NCBI GenBank assembly: GCA_963727495.1
Contig: CAVSGQ010000007.1
Span: 248,001 to 312,000, forward strand
DNA length: 64,000 nt
Origin: Actinophytocola sp963727495
GTDB taxonomy: Bacteria > Actinomycetota > Actinomycetes > Mycobacteriales > Pseudonocardiaceae
Reading direction: 5' to 3'
Shown: piece by piece, positions 54,911-63,879 of the stretch
Numbering within the stretch: the stretch's first letter is position 1
Layout: each line of letters begins with the position of its first letter
Position numbers and translations under genes: made by a program
The notes under the pieces: generated by a model
Database searches by the model: none
What the model saw: only the letters and a program-made list of their open reading frames with translations
What the model was told of the DNA's origin: nothing

Positions 54911-54926
54911 TTGACTGACCGGTCAA
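54911..54926. promoter_or_regulatory. Probable TetR operator
   Basis: TTGACTGACCGGTCAA lies 22 bases before the TetR start. Its core TGACCGGTCA is a perfect palindrome of the kind bound by many TetR repressors, suggesting autoregulation of the three-gene operon. Confidence 0.5.
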
Positions 54927-54947
54927 CTCGCCGTTAGCGTCCCGCTC

Positions 54948-55535
54948 ATGGAGACACGGGACCGGATCGTCCGGTCGGCGGCCCGGCTGTTCCTCACCCG
55001 CAGCTACCAGTCGGTCGGCATCGCGGACCTGTGCGCGGTCGCGGACGTGCGCAAGGGCAGCTTCTACCACTTCTTCCCCTCCAAGTCCGACCTGGCGAGG
55101 GCGGTCGTCGACCTGCACGCCGGTGAGCTGGAACGGCGCCTCGCCGGCGGTGACGGCGGGGGGCCGGCCGCCCGGCTGCTCGCGGTGGCGGACGCGGTGA
55201 CGGTCATCCAGAACGGGTTCGAGCGGCGGTTCGGCCGCATCGTCGGCTGCCCGTTCGGCAACCTCGCGGCCGAACTGTCCACGACGGACGACGAGCTGCG
55301 CGACCACGTCGCCGGGGTGTTCGCGCGCTGGGAGGCACGGCTGGCCGGGGCGTGCCGGGACGCCGCCGCGGCCGGCGTGCTCCGCGACGGCGTCGACCCC
55401 GACCGGCTCGCCCACACGATCCTCGCCCAGATCCAGGGCCTGATCCTGCTGGCGAAGGTCTCCGGCGGTCCGGCGGCCGACATCAGCACCGGGCTGCGCA
55501 CGATGATCGCCGCCAACCTCCGGGAGAGCGCATGA
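54948..55535 (+). CDS. TetR/AcrR-family regulator
   Basis: A 195-residue regulator from ATG 54948. The HTH region is RDRIVRSAARLFLTRSYQSV, then GIADLCAVADVRKGSFYHFF and PSKSDLARAVVD, a textbook TetR N-terminus. The C-terminal ligand domain includes GCPFGNLAAELSTTDDELR, seen in TetR_C_16/LmrA-like members. It overlaps the DsbA-like gene by ATGA and so is cotranscribed with the genes it probably controls. Confidence 0.9.
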   Translation: METRDRIVRSAARLFLTRSYQSVGIADLCAVADVRKGSFYHFFPSKSDLARAVVDLHAGELERRLAGGDGGGPAARLLAVADAVTVIQNGFERRFGRIVGCPFGNLAAELSTTDDELRDHVAGVFARWEARLAGACRDAAAAGVLRDGVDPDRLAHTILAQIQGLILLAKVSGGPAADISTGLRTMIAANLRESA

Positions 55536-56215
55536 ACGTCGACTTCCACTTCGACCCGATGTGCCCGTTCGCGTACCAGACCTCGCGGTGGATCAGGAAC
55601 GTCCGCGACGAGCTCGGCATCGGCATCGGCTGGCGGTTCTTCAGCCTGGAGGAGGTCAACCGGTTCGAGGGCAAGAAGCACCCGTGGGAGCGGGCGTGGT
55701 CCTACGGCTGGTCGCTGATGCGCGTCGGCGCGCTGCTGCGGCGCCGCGACATGGCCCTGCTCGACTCCTGGTACGCGACGATCGGCCGCGAGCTGCACAC
55801 CGAGGGCGGCAAGCCGCACGACCCGGCGGTGGCCCGGCGCCTGCTGGAACGCATCGGCCAGTCCCCCGGCCTGCTCGACGAGGCGCTCGACGACCCCAGC
55901 ACCCACGACGACGTCCGGGCCGACCACCAGCGGGTGGTCGACGCGGGCGGGTTCGGCGTGCCGACGCTGTTCTTCGGTGCCGGGCAGTGCCTGTTCGGCC
56001 CGGTCCTGGTCGACCCGCCCACGGGTCAGGAGGCGGTCCGGCTGTGGCAGGTGGTCGCCGGGATGGCCGAGTTCCCGCACGTCTACGAGCTGCAGCGGCC
56101 CAAGGCACCGGCCGACCAGACCCTGATCGCCGAGCGGCTCCAGCCCTACCTCAGCGGCCGGGACTGGGTCAGCGTCGACCGTGGACAGATCATCGACCTC
56201 GGGAGTACCTCATGA
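55532..56215 (+). CDS. DsbA-family oxidoreductase/isomerase-like protein
   Basis: A 227-residue thioredoxin-fold protein: VDFHFDPMCPFAYQTSRWI at the N-terminus holds a single active-site Cys (CPFA rather than CxxC), as in 2-hydroxychromene-2-carboxylate isomerase and FrnE-like proteins. A helical insert follows (WERAWSYGWSLMRVGALL), then the cis-Pro region GGFGVPTLFFGAGQCLFGP. It may act with a low-molecular-weight thiol such as mycothiol. It overlaps both neighbours by ATGA. Confidence 0.82.
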   Translation: MNVDFHFDPMCPFAYQTSRWIRNVRDELGIGIGWRFFSLEEVNRFEGKKHPWERAWSYGWSLMRVGALLRRRDMALLDSWYATIGRELHTEGGKPHDPAVARRLLERIGQSPGLLDEALDDPSTHDDVRADHQRVVDAGGFGVPTLFFGAGQCLFGPVLVDPPTGQEAVRLWQVVAGMAEFPHVYELQRPKAPADQTLIAERLQPYLSGRDWVSVDRGQIIDLGSTS

Positions 56216-57024
56216 TCGACAAGGACGTCGTCGTCCCCGCGCTCGTCGCCGAGTGGTCGGCCATCGACGAACTGCTCGCCGGGCTGACCCCGCAGCAGTG
56301 GGCCGCGCCGACGGCGCTGCCCGGCTGGTCGGTGCAGGACAACGTGGCGCACCTGATCGGCACCGAGTGCGCGCTCACCGGCCAGGCGCCGCCGCCGTGC
56401 GAGACGGACGTGCGCGGCCTGCCCCACGTGCACAACGACATCGGCGCGGCGAACGAGACGTGGGTGCAGGGCCTGCGCGGCGAGAGCCCCGCGCGGATCC
56501 TCGACCGCTTCCGGGAGATCACCGCCATCCGCCGCAAGACGCTGGAGGGCATGTCCCAGGCCGAGTGGGACGCCCCGTCGTGGACGCCCGCCGGGCAGCG
56601 CACCTACGGCCGGTTCATGCGCATCCGGCTGTTCGACTGCTGGATGCACGAGCAGGACATCCGCGAGGCGCTCGGCCTCCCCGGCAACGACGCCGGGCCG
56701 TGCGCGCAGGGCGCGCTCGCGGAGGTCGTCGACGCGCTCGGCTACCTGGTCGGCAAGCGCGCAGGCGCCCCGGACGGCTCGTCGGTCACCGTCGCGCTGA
56801 CCGGCCCGGTGCGGGCGACCTGGCACGTGGCGGTGGACGGCCGCGCCGCGGTGGTCGACGAGCTACCCGGCCCCGCGACCGCCACCGTCCGCCTGACCTC
56901 GACCCTGTTCGCCCGGCTCGCCGGCGGCCGCGTCCCGGTCGCCGACCGGCTCCCCGAGGTCACCGTCGAGGGCGACGCCGACCTCGGCCGCCGGGTCGCG
57001 CAGGCCCTCCCCTTCACCATCTGA
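56212..57024 (+). CDS. Maleylpyruvate isomerase-family mycothiol-dependent enzyme (DinB-like)
   Basis: A 270-residue protein. The DinB-like bundle has LTPQQWAAPTALPGWSVQDN with His in VAHLIGTE, Glu in the following helix and His in FDCWMHEQDIREALGL, which make the metal site. The C-terminal MDMPI_C-like domain includes TWHVAVDGRAAVVDELPGP. Family members use mycothiol as cofactor. Coupling to the DsbA-like isomerase by ATGA suggests a thiol-dependent catabolic or detoxification step under TetR control. Confidence 0.82.
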   Translation: MIDKDVVVPALVAEWSAIDELLAGLTPQQWAAPTALPGWSVQDNVAHLIGTECALTGQAPPPCETDVRGLPHVHNDIGAANETWVQGLRGESPARILDRFREITAIRRKTLEGMSQAEWDAPSWTPAGQRTYGRFMRIRLFDCWMHEQDIREALGLPGNDAGPCAQGALAEVVDALGYLVGKRAGAPDGSSVTVALTGPVRATWHVAVDGRAAVVDELPGPATATVRLTSTLFARLAGGRVPVADRLPEVTVEGDADLGRRVAQALPFTI

Positions 57025-57316
57025 CCCCCCACACCGGCCCGACCCCCACACCACCGACACGACCCCCCACACTGCCGAGCCGACCCCCACACTGCCGAGC
57101 CGACCCCCCCCAGACACCACCGAGACGACCTCCCGCGCTGCCGACACGGCGGGCCGGACCGACCACGTGGCGGGACGACTCGGCAGTGTCACCGGCCGAC
57201 TCGCCGATGCCACGGGACGACTCGCCGATGCCACGGGACGACTCGGCCGATGCCACGGGTCGACTCGGTGGTGCCACGCGTCGACTCGGTGGTGTCACGG
57301 GTCGACTCGGTGGTGT
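57025..57316. repeat. Repeat-filled convergent gap: C-rich block and a 21-bp phased array
   Basis: The first part (57025-57116) is degenerate copies of CCGACCCCCACACTGCCGAG. The second (about 57172-57316) has the word ACTCG at 57178, 57199, 57220, 57241, 57263, 57284 and 57305, a period of 21 bases with one 22. A typical unit is CCGATGCCACGGGACG plus ACTCG. No gene is supported here; the heptad peptides read through it are products of the 21-bp period. Confidence 0.85.
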
Positions 57317-57341
57317 GGGGCGGGGTGGGTGGGGTGACGGG

Positions 57342-58913
57342 TTACCGGGGGGCGGGCTGGGGCCAGAGGTCGCAGTTGTGCTCGGCCGCGATCCGCGCGT
57401 CGGGCACGAGGGTGGAGCGGCCGCCGGCGCGCAGGGACATCACCTTCTCCGTCGCGGTGAAGCTCGGCCAGCGCGCGCGGCCGGCGGCGAGCGGGTGGCC
57501 GGTGCGCACGAAGGCCCCCCACGCGTCCACCATGTCCGCCGCCAGCCGGCGCTCGGACGCGTCGAACGTCGGGGCGATCGGGGTGCCGTTGTCGAAGCTC
57601 GGCCACAGGTAGGCCAGCTCGGCCGCGTGCCCGGCGCCCCACACGTACCCGGCCGGTTCGGGTGCCAGGCCCGGGCCGGTGCGGTGCGCGAACTCGTAGG
57701 CGTAGGTGCGCGTGTGGCTCGCGAGCGCCCGGGTGAGCGAGCGGTTCCCGCAGCCGCCGATGCCCGCGATCGTGCCCGAGTCGGTGAGGATCGCGCCGAC
57801 GAGGTAGGCGGGGGTGAACGCGTCCGCGTCCGCCGGCCACGGGTAGCGGGCGAGCACCGTGTCACCGAAGGACCCGCGCACGAAGGACTCGTACTGCTCA
57901 CGGGTCTGGCCGATGAAGCCCTGCGCGAAGGTGCGGCCCTCGTCCCGGTTGGCCCCCACCACCACCGGCACGTGGGCGAACTCGCCGGAGCGCACGGCGG
58001 TGTCCGGGTCGTGCGGCAGGACCGGGACGCCACGTACGAACGCGGCCGGCCCACGGGTGTCGAGCAGCCGGCCCACCGGCACCGCGCGCAGGCAGGCCGC
58101 CGCCGTCGCCGGGTCGGTGCAGCCGACCGCCGACGCCACCGTGGTGCCGGCCGCCTCGCCCTGCGCGAGCGTCTGGCTCGGGCAGGAGCCGCTCTGGATC
58201 ATGGCGGCGGCGAACAGGCCCCGCGACCCCGGTGCGGACAGGTGCGCGCAGACCGAGAAGCCGCCCGCCGACTCTCCGCCGATGGTGACCCGCCGCGGGT
58301 CGCCGCCGAACGCGGCGATGTTGCGGTGCACCCAGCGCAGCGCCGCCTGCTGGTCGGCGAAGCCGTAGTTGCCCGACTGCCCGGCCTCCGCGGTCAGCGC
58401 CGGGTGCGCGAGGAACCCGAACACGCCGAGCCGGTAGTTGATCGTGACGACCACGACCCCGGTGCGCCGGACGATCAGGCCACCGTCGTGCTGGTTGGAG
58501 CTGCCGTTCTGCAGGCCGCCGCCGTGGATGAAGAAGTAGACCGGCAGCCGGGCGCCCGGCCGCGTGCCGGCCGGCCGCTGCACGTTGAGGTACAGGCAGT
58601 CCTCGCTCTCCGAGAGCGGGCCGTTGGTGCTCGCCAGCGCCGCGCACCGGTCGCCGTAGGAGACCGCGTCGCGCACGCCGTGCCAGCGCGGCGCGGGCTC
58701 CGGCAGGCGCCAGCGCAGCTCCCCCACCGGCGCGGCCGCGTACGGCACGCCGAGGAAGCTGTCCACCCGGTCCGACCCGGCGCCGCGCAGGATGCCGGAG
58801 TCGGTGCGGGCCAGGGGCGGGTGGTGCCGTCCCTGCGCGGCCGCCGCGGTGCCGCTCATCGCGGTCAGCGCCAGCACGGCCGCCAGGACCGCGCGGATCA
58901 TCCTCGAAAGCAC
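57342..58913 (-). CDS. Secreted type-B carboxylesterase
   Basis: A 523-residue protein. GTG 58913 is chosen for its GGAGG 7 bases upstream; ATG 58901 is in frame. A signal peptide (IRAVLAAVLALTAMSGTAAA) precedes VDSFLGVPYAAAPVGELRWR. The oxyanion hole is FFIHGGGLQNGSSN, the nucleophile Ser near 213 lies in VTIGGESAGGFSV, and the His in YVWGAGHAAELAYLW. EDCLYLNVQRP is the type-B signature 2. It lies 11 bases after the GH3 gene, so the two secreted enzymes are cotranscribed. Confidence 0.9.
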   Translation of the reverse strand: MLSRMIRAVLAAVLALTAMSGTAAAAQGRHHPPLARTDSGILRGAGSDRVDSFLGVPYAAAPVGELRWRLPEPAPRWHGVRDAVSYGDRCAALASTNGPLSESEDCLYLNVQRPAGTRPGARLPVYFFIHGGGLQNGSSNQHDGGLIVRRTGVVVVTINYRLGVFGFLAHPALTAEAGQSGNYGFADQQAALRWVHRNIAAFGGDPRRVTIGGESAGGFSVCAHLSAPGSRGLFAAAMIQSGSCPSQTLAQGEAAGTTVASAVGCTDPATAAACLRAVPVGRLLDTRGPAAFVRGVPVLPHDPDTAVRSGEFAHVPVVVGANRDEGRTFAQGFIGQTREQYESFVRGSFGDTVLARYPWPADADAFTPAYLVGAILTDSGTIAGIGGCGNRSLTRALASHTRTYAYEFAHRTGPGLAPEPAGYVWGAGHAAELAYLWPSFDNGTPIAPTFDASERRLAADMVDAWGAFVRTGHPLAAGRARWPSFTATEKVMSLRAGGRSTLVPDARIAAEHNCDLWPQPAPR

Positions 58914-58924
58914 GTCGACCCTCC

Positions 58925-61438
58925 TCAGTGGACGGACACGGTGGTGTGCAGGCGGAGGTCGCGGGACGACGAGCCGACCGCGACCTCGCGCCGGCCGGTG
59001 GCGACCACCCAGCCGCCGCGGTCCACCGACCAGTAGGACAGCGACCGCTCGGTGACCTCGACGCGCACCCGGCGGCGCTCGCCCGCCCGCAGCGCGATCC
59101 GGTCGAACCCGGCGAGCTGCCGCGGCGCCATCGGCACCGGGGCGTTCGCCGGCGCGCCGAGGTACACCTGCGGCACCTCGACCCCGGCGCGCCGTCCGGT
59201 GTTCTCCACGACGAAGCTCACCGACAGCCCTCTGTGTCCCTTGTGGACCGTGAGGTCGCGGTAGCGGAAGCTGGTGTAGGACAGGCCGTGCCCGAACGGG
59301 AACAGCGGCTCGATCCCCGCCGCGTCGTAGTGCCGGTAGCCGACCAGCACGCCCTCGCTGTAGGCGGCATGCCCGCCGACGCCGGGGTACCGCTCGGTCG
59401 GCGCGGTCGGCGAGTCCTCGAGCCGGCGCGGGTAGCTGACCGGGAGCCTGCCGCCCGGGTCGGCCTCGCCGGTGACGAGCACGGCGGTGGCCTCGGCGCC
59501 CTCCTGCCCCGGGTACCACAGCTGCAGGATCGCGGCGGCCCGCTCGACCCACGGCATGACCACGGGGTCGCCGGTGTTCAGCACCACCGCGGTGCGCCGG
59601 TTGGCCGCGGTGACCGCGTCCACGAGGTCGTCCTGGTGGCCGGGCAGCGACAGGTCGACCCGGTCCTGGCCCTCGGTGCCCTCGTTGAAGGCGAACAGCA
59701 GCACGGCCTTCGCCGCGCGGGCGACCCGGGCCGCCTCGTCGAGGGCCTCTCGCCGGCGGGCCGGGGTGACCCAGGCGAGGCGCACCTGCATCGGGCCGTC
59801 CGGCGTGGCGGTCGCGGTGACGACGATGTCGTGCGGCTCGCCCGCGGCCAGCGTGACGAACGCGCCGGCGTTGCGCAGCCCGTCCGCGGTCGGGATCAGG
59901 TGCTCGTTGCCGCCGAACAGCGCGCCGACGGAGCCGAGCTGGACGCCGTCGAGGACCACGGTGATGCCGCCCTGGATGCCGACCACGGCACCGCCGCTGC
60001 CCTGGATCCGCAGGTCGTACTCGCCGGTCTCCGGGGCGGTGATCGTGCCCGTCCAGGTCCACGCGCTGCCGGCCGGCAGCGCGTCCGCTCCCGTGTAGTC
60101 CACCTGGGACTCCGGCTGGGTGCCACCGCCGGTCTCGGTGCGCTCCAGCGAGAGCGCCGACGCGGGCACCGGTTCCCCGTCGAGGTCGACGCCGGGGGCG
60201 TAGGCGAGCCCGGGTGCGCGCCGGGACAGCGCGTCGAGCGGGCTCTCCGCGTACTCGGGGATCACCCGTGCACTGCCGCCGCCCCCGACCAGCGGCCGGC
60301 GCGCGGTAGGGCCGACCACCGCGAGCGAGCGCAGGTCGCGGTGGCCCAGCGGGAGCAGGCCGCCGTGGTTGCGCAGCAGCACCGCGCCGGCGATCGCGAG
60401 CTCACGCGCGGTGCGGGCGTGCGCGGCCGCGTCCAGCGGGGGCCGCGGCCGCGGGTGGCCCAGCAGGCCGAACCGGCGCAGCTGCTCCAGGATGCGGCGC
60501 ACCGCGGTGTCCACGACGGACTCGTCGAGCGCGCCGGAACGGACCGCGTCGACCAGCCCGCCGAAGTTCAGGCCGAAGGGCATCTCCATGTCGAGCCCGG
60601 CGGTGATGGCGGGCACGCCGCTGTGGGTGGCGAACCAGTCGGACATCACCCAGCCGCGGAAACCCCAGTCCCGGCGCAGGACCTCGGTGAGCAGGTGCGG
60701 GTTCTCCGCCGCGTACACGCCGTTGACCCGCGGGTAGGCGGCCATCACGGCGCCCACGCCGGAGTCGACCGCCGCCTCGAACGCCGGCAGGTAGATCTCC
60801 CGCAACGTGCGCTCGTCGATGTCCGCGCTGACCGTCTGGCGGCCGTTCTCGAAGTTGTTGGCCGCGAAGTGCTTCACGGTCGCGATGAGCCCCTCGCCCT
60901 GCACGCCGCGCACCTCGCCGGCCACGAGCCCGCCGGCCAGCAGCGGATCCTCGCCGAAGGTCTCGAAGTTGCGGCCGGCCTGCGGCACCCGCACCAGGTT
61001 GGTCATCGGCGCGAGCAGCACGTCCACGCCGAGCGCGCGGCCCTCCCGGCCGATCACCGCGCCGTAGCGGCGGGCGAGCGCGGGCGAGAACGTCGCGGCC
61101 AGCGCCACCGGGGCGGGCAGCGCGGTGGCGTGCCGGGTGACCCGGACCCCGGCCGGGCCGTCGGACAGGCGCAGTTCGGGGATGCCGAGCCTCGGCACAC
61201 CGGGCAGGTAGCCGGCCTGACCCACGGACGCGGGGTCGGTCGCGCCGTGCAGCATGCCCACCTTCTCCTCGAGCGTCATCGCGTCGACGAGGTGGTCGAG
61301 ACCGCCGGTGGTGCGCGGTCCGGCCGCGGTTGCGGCCGCGCGGCCCGCCGAGGCGGCGAAGGCGGTGGCCGCGAGGGTGCCGGCGAACAGGCGGCCGGCG
61401 GCACGGCGGTTGAAGGTGCTTTCCGGATGTCCGGCCAT
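58925..61438 (-). CDS. Secreted GH3 beta-glucosidase with PA14 insert
   Basis: An 837-residue glycosidase from ATG 61438. The N-terminus FNRRAAGRLFAGTLAATAFA looks like a Tat signal. The catalytic (alpha/beta)8 domain has KHFAANNFENGRQTVSADID and the nucleophile Asp near 267 in GWVMSDWFATHSGVP. A PA14-like insert of about 450-600 (WTWTGTITAPETGEYDLRI) sits inside the second domain, and a fibronectin-III-like C-terminus follows (LSVSFVVENTGRRAGVEVPQ). Substrate is a beta-glucoside, xyloside or similar. It is divergent from the TetR gene at 61594 and led by an operator-like region. Confidence 0.92.
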   Translation of the reverse strand: MAGHPESTFNRRAAGRLFAGTLAATAFAASAGRAAATAAGPRTTGGLDHLVDAMTLEEKVGMLHGATDPASVGQAGYLPGVPRLGIPELRLSDGPAGVRVTRHATALPAPVALAATFSPALARRYGAVIGREGRALGVDVLLAPMTNLVRVPQAGRNFETFGEDPLLAGGLVAGEVRGVQGEGLIATVKHFAANNFENGRQTVSADIDERTLREIYLPAFEAAVDSGVGAVMAAYPRVNGVYAAENPHLLTEVLRRDWGFRGWVMSDWFATHSGVPAITAGLDMEMPFGLNFGGLVDAVRSGALDESVVDTAVRRILEQLRRFGLLGHPRPRPPLDAAAHARTARELAIAGAVLLRNHGGLLPLGHRDLRSLAVVGPTARRPLVGGGGSARVIPEYAESPLDALSRRAPGLAYAPGVDLDGEPVPASALSLERTETGGGTQPESQVDYTGADALPAGSAWTWTGTITAPETGEYDLRIQGSGGAVVGIQGGITVVLDGVQLGSVGALFGGNEHLIPTADGLRNAGAFVTLAAGEPHDIVVTATATPDGPMQVRLAWVTPARRREALDEAARVARAAKAVLLFAFNEGTEGQDRVDLSLPGHQDDLVDAVTAANRRTAVVLNTGDPVVMPWVERAAAILQLWYPGQEGAEATAVLVTGEADPGGRLPVSYPRRLEDSPTAPTERYPGVGGHAAYSEGVLVGYRHYDAAGIEPLFPFGHGLSYTSFRYRDLTVHKGHRGLSVSFVVENTGRRAGVEVPQVYLGAPANAPVPMAPRQLAGFDRIALRAGERRRVRVEVTERSLSYWSVDRGGWVVATGRREVAVGSSSRDLRLHTTVSVH

Positions 61439-61535
61439 GGCGAGCGCCCTCCTGAGTCGGCCGTCGGAGCAGGACGTGGCGGAGCAGGATTTGTGGCGGA
61501 CAACAACATATTCCCGGCGCCACGTGACCCGAAAT

Positions 61536-61570
61536 ACCTACCGAGCGATAGGTCGTTACATTTCGGTAAC
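61536..61570. promoter_or_regulatory. Inverted repeats in the GH3/TetR divergent promoter
   Basis: ACCTA-CCGAGCGA-TAGGT (61536-61553) and GTTAC-ATTTCG-GTAAC (61555-61570) are adjacent inverted repeats in an AT-richer stretch between the divergent starts at 61438 and 61594. They are likely the TetR operator and promoter elements. Confidence 0.45.
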
Positions 61571-61593
61571 GCAGCCGTCCTTATAGTGATCAC

Positions 61594-62202
61594 ATGCCGC
61601 CCACCCGAGCCCGCCGCGCGCCGACCGAGCGCGGTGCGCGCACCCGCGCCGCGATCGTCGAGGCCGCGATCCCGCTGTTCGCCAGCCACGGCTACCGCGG
61701 CGCCGCACTCGCCGCGGTGGCCGACGCCGTCGAGCTGACCCAGCCCGGGCTGCTGCACCACTTCCCGTCCAAGGAGCGCCTGCTCATGGCGGTGCTCGAG
61801 GAGCGCGACAACGAGGCCCGGGCACGCATGCACGACGCCTGGTCGAGGGGCGGCGAGTCGGCGCTGCGGGCACTCGGGGACCTGGTGACGCACAACGCCA
61901 CCACGCCGGACCTGGTGCGGCTGTTCACCGTGCTGGTCGGCGAGGCGGTGTCCGACGAGCACCCGGCGCACGGCTTCTTCGCCGGCCGCTACGCCGAACT
62001 GCGGGCGAACATCGAGGCGGCGATCGCGCGCGGGCAGGCGTCCGGCGAGTTCCGCTCCGACGTGGACGTGCCGCGGCTGGCGGCGCTCATGCTGGCGGTG
62101 ATGGACGGCCTGCAGGTGCAGTGGCTGCTCGACGGCGCCCAGGAGATGCCGCCCGGCTGGGCGGTGTTCGAGGAGATGCTGCTGTCGCACCTGAAGGCGT
62201 GA
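61594..62202 (+). CDS. TetR-family regulator of the GH3/esterase genes
   Basis: A 202-residue regulator: RGARTRAAIVEAAIPLFASH, then GYRGAALAAVADAVELTQPG and LLHHFPSKERLLMAVLEERD form the HTH. The C-terminal domain has GEAVSDEHPAHGFFAGRYAE and QVQWLLDG, as in TetR_C_6-like regulators of glycosidase loci. Its divergent position implies repression of the secreted enzymes, with release by a sugar or aglycone; this is inferred. Confidence 0.88.
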   Translation: MPPTRARRAPTERGARTRAAIVEAAIPLFASHGYRGAALAAVADAVELTQPGLLHHFPSKERLLMAVLEERDNEARARMHDAWSRGGESALRALGDLVTHNATTPDLVRLFTVLVGEAVSDEHPAHGFFAGRYAELRANIEAAIARGQASGEFRSDVDVPRLAALMLAVMDGLQVQWLLDGAQEMPPGWAVFEEMLLSHLKA

Positions 62203-62203
62203 G

Positions 62204-63091
62204 GTGTCGATCCGGCGCCCCGCCGTTCGTGTGGAAGGCATGAGGACGACACGCGTGACACGGACACTGCTCACCGGGCGCGGCCTGGTCGAGTCGCCGC
62301 GCTGGCACGACGGCAGGCTGTACTTCTCCGACTGGTCGGCCGGCGAGGTCCTCGCCGCCGACCTCGCCGGGCGCGCCGAGGTGGTGGCGCGGGTCCGGTC
62401 GCTGCCGCTGTGCACCGCGTGGGACCCGGACGGGCGGCTGGTGGTCGTGGACTCGCCGGGCGGGCGGCTGCTGCGCCGGGAACCCGACGGCTCGCTGGCC
62501 ACCCACGCCGACCTCGGGCGGCCGGGCTGGAACGACATCGTGGTGGACGGGCGCGGCAACGCCTATGTCAACCGCGCGGGGTTCGACCCGACGGCGGACG
62601 AGGAGTTCCGGCCGGGCTTCGTCCACCTGGTCACCGCGGACGGCGCGGTGCGCGAGGTGGCCGGCGACATCGCGTTCCCCAACGGCATGGCGGTGACCCC
62701 GGACAACGGCACGCTGATCGTCGCCGACTCCTACCGGCACGCCCTGGTGGCGTTCGACGTCGGCGCGGACGGCGGGCTGTCCGGCCGCCGGGTCTGGGCC
62801 GACCTCGGGACCGGCACGCCGGACGGCATTTGCCTCGACGCGGAGCACGCCGTCTGGTACGCCGACGTGCCCGGCCGGTGCTGCGTGCGGGTCGCCGAGG
62901 GCGGCGAGGTGCTGGCGAGGATCGACCTGGACCGCGGCGGGTTCGCCTGCGCGCTCGGAGGCCCGGACGGGCGGACGTTGTTCGTCGTGGCCGCGCGGTG
63001 GCAGGGCATGACCGAGGCCGAGATGGTGGCGCCCGGCTCCGGTCAGGTGCTCGCGGTCGAGGTGGACGCGCCCGGTGCCGGCTGGCCGTGA
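62204..63091 (+). CDS. SMP-30/gluconolactonase-like protein
   Basis: A 295-residue six-bladed propeller. GTG 62204 has GAAGG at good spacing; ATG 62240 is the alternative and leaves all conserved parts. Metal-site words are GLVESPRWHDGRLYFSDW (Glu), GRPGWNDIVVDGRGNAYVNR (Asn), FPNGMAVTPDNGTLIVADS and TPDGICLDAEHAVWYADV (Asp). Such enzymes hydrolyse sugar lactones. It follows the TetR gene by one base, so it may take the lactone or sugar released by the neighbouring glycosidase. Confidence 0.85.
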   Translation: MSIRRPAVRVEGMRTTRVTRTLLTGRGLVESPRWHDGRLYFSDWSAGEVLAADLAGRAEVVARVRSLPLCTAWDPDGRLVVVDSPGGRLLRREPDGSLATHADLGRPGWNDIVVDGRGNAYVNRAGFDPTADEEFRPGFVHLVTADGAVREVAGDIAFPNGMAVTPDNGTLIVADSYRHALVAFDVGADGGLSGRRVWADLGTGTPDGICLDAEHAVWYADVPGRCCVRVAEGGEVLARIDLDRGGFACALGGPDGRTLFVVAARWQGMTEAEMVAPGSGQVLAVEVDAPGAGWP

Positions 63092-63098
63092 GGCGCCG

Positions 63099-63821
63099 TC
63101 ACACGTTCCGGGCGCCCTTCCTGATCGCGGTGCGGACGCGCGGGTAGGTGCCGCACCGGCCGACGTTGCGCAGCTCCACGGACGCCGCGGAGACCCAGAC
63201 CATCGCGACGATCGCGCCCGCGGCCAGCGTCAGCGAGCCGGCCCGGCCGCCGCTCATCGCCCACAGGTCGCCGGCCAGCAGCGCGGTGCCGGCTATCCGG
63301 GACGCGACGGCGCGGCCGCGGTTCCCCGCGCGGGAGAAGTGGCTGCCGAGCACGTAGCACGCGGCGATCAGCGCGGTGAAGGTGATCGTGCCGGCGGCCA
63401 GGTGTCCGTAGCTGTGCCAGCTCATCGCGGCCGGCATCCCGGCCGGGGTGCCGGCGGGGAAGCCGTCGGCCGGGTCCATCACGAGCACACCGGCGGCGGC
63501 CATGCCGACGCCGTAGGTGCGAACCAGGCGCGGTGCCCACGTCCCGCCGCGGGTGCCGCTCATGACCCGGCGCAGGCCGGTGGCCCCGGCGGCGGCCAGC
63601 AGGCCGGCGACGACGAAGTTGGCGATCTGCAACCAGCCGGCCGAGCCGTCGCTGAGCGCGCTGAGCGGGTGGCGTGCCAGGTCGAAGCCGTCCCGGGTGG
63701 CGGCCTGGGCCAGCGAGACGGCCGCCCACAGCGGTCCCGCGAGCGCCACGCAGCCGAGCAGCGCGCGGGTCGAGGTGCGGGAGGCGGTGGTGGCCGGCGA
63801 GGGGGTGGCGGTGGTGGTCAT
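63099..63821 (-). CDS. DUF998-like membrane protein
   Basis: A 240-residue protein; ATG 63821 has AGAGG 7 bases upstream. Six hydrophobic segments are seen, with DUF998 words FDLARHPLSALSDGSAGWLQ, IANFVVAGLLAAAGATGL, VMDPADGFPAGTPAGMPAAM and SWHSYGHLAAGTITF. Its function is unknown. The start faces the palindrome at 63880 and the gene at 63965. Confidence 0.8.
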   Translation of the reverse strand: MTTTATPSPATTASRTSTRALLGCVALAGPLWAAVSLAQAATRDGFDLARHPLSALSDGSAGWLQIANFVVAGLLAAAGATGLRRVMSGTRGGTWAPRLVRTYGVGMAAAGVLVMDPADGFPAGTPAGMPAAMSWHSYGHLAAGTITFTALIAACYVLGSHFSRAGNRGRAVASRIAGTALLAGDLWAMSGGRAGSLTLAAGAIVAMVWVSAASVELRNVGRCGTYPRVRTAIRKGARNV

Positions 63822-63879
63822 GGTGGTCCTCTCTCGGGGTGCCGGGGGGTTCCTCGCTGACACGTCGGCCCGGCCGTGC

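Noticed and set aside
57172..57316. CRISPR array
   Set aside because: The unit is 21 bases with no distinct spacers and no cas genes nearby; it is a simple tandem repeat.
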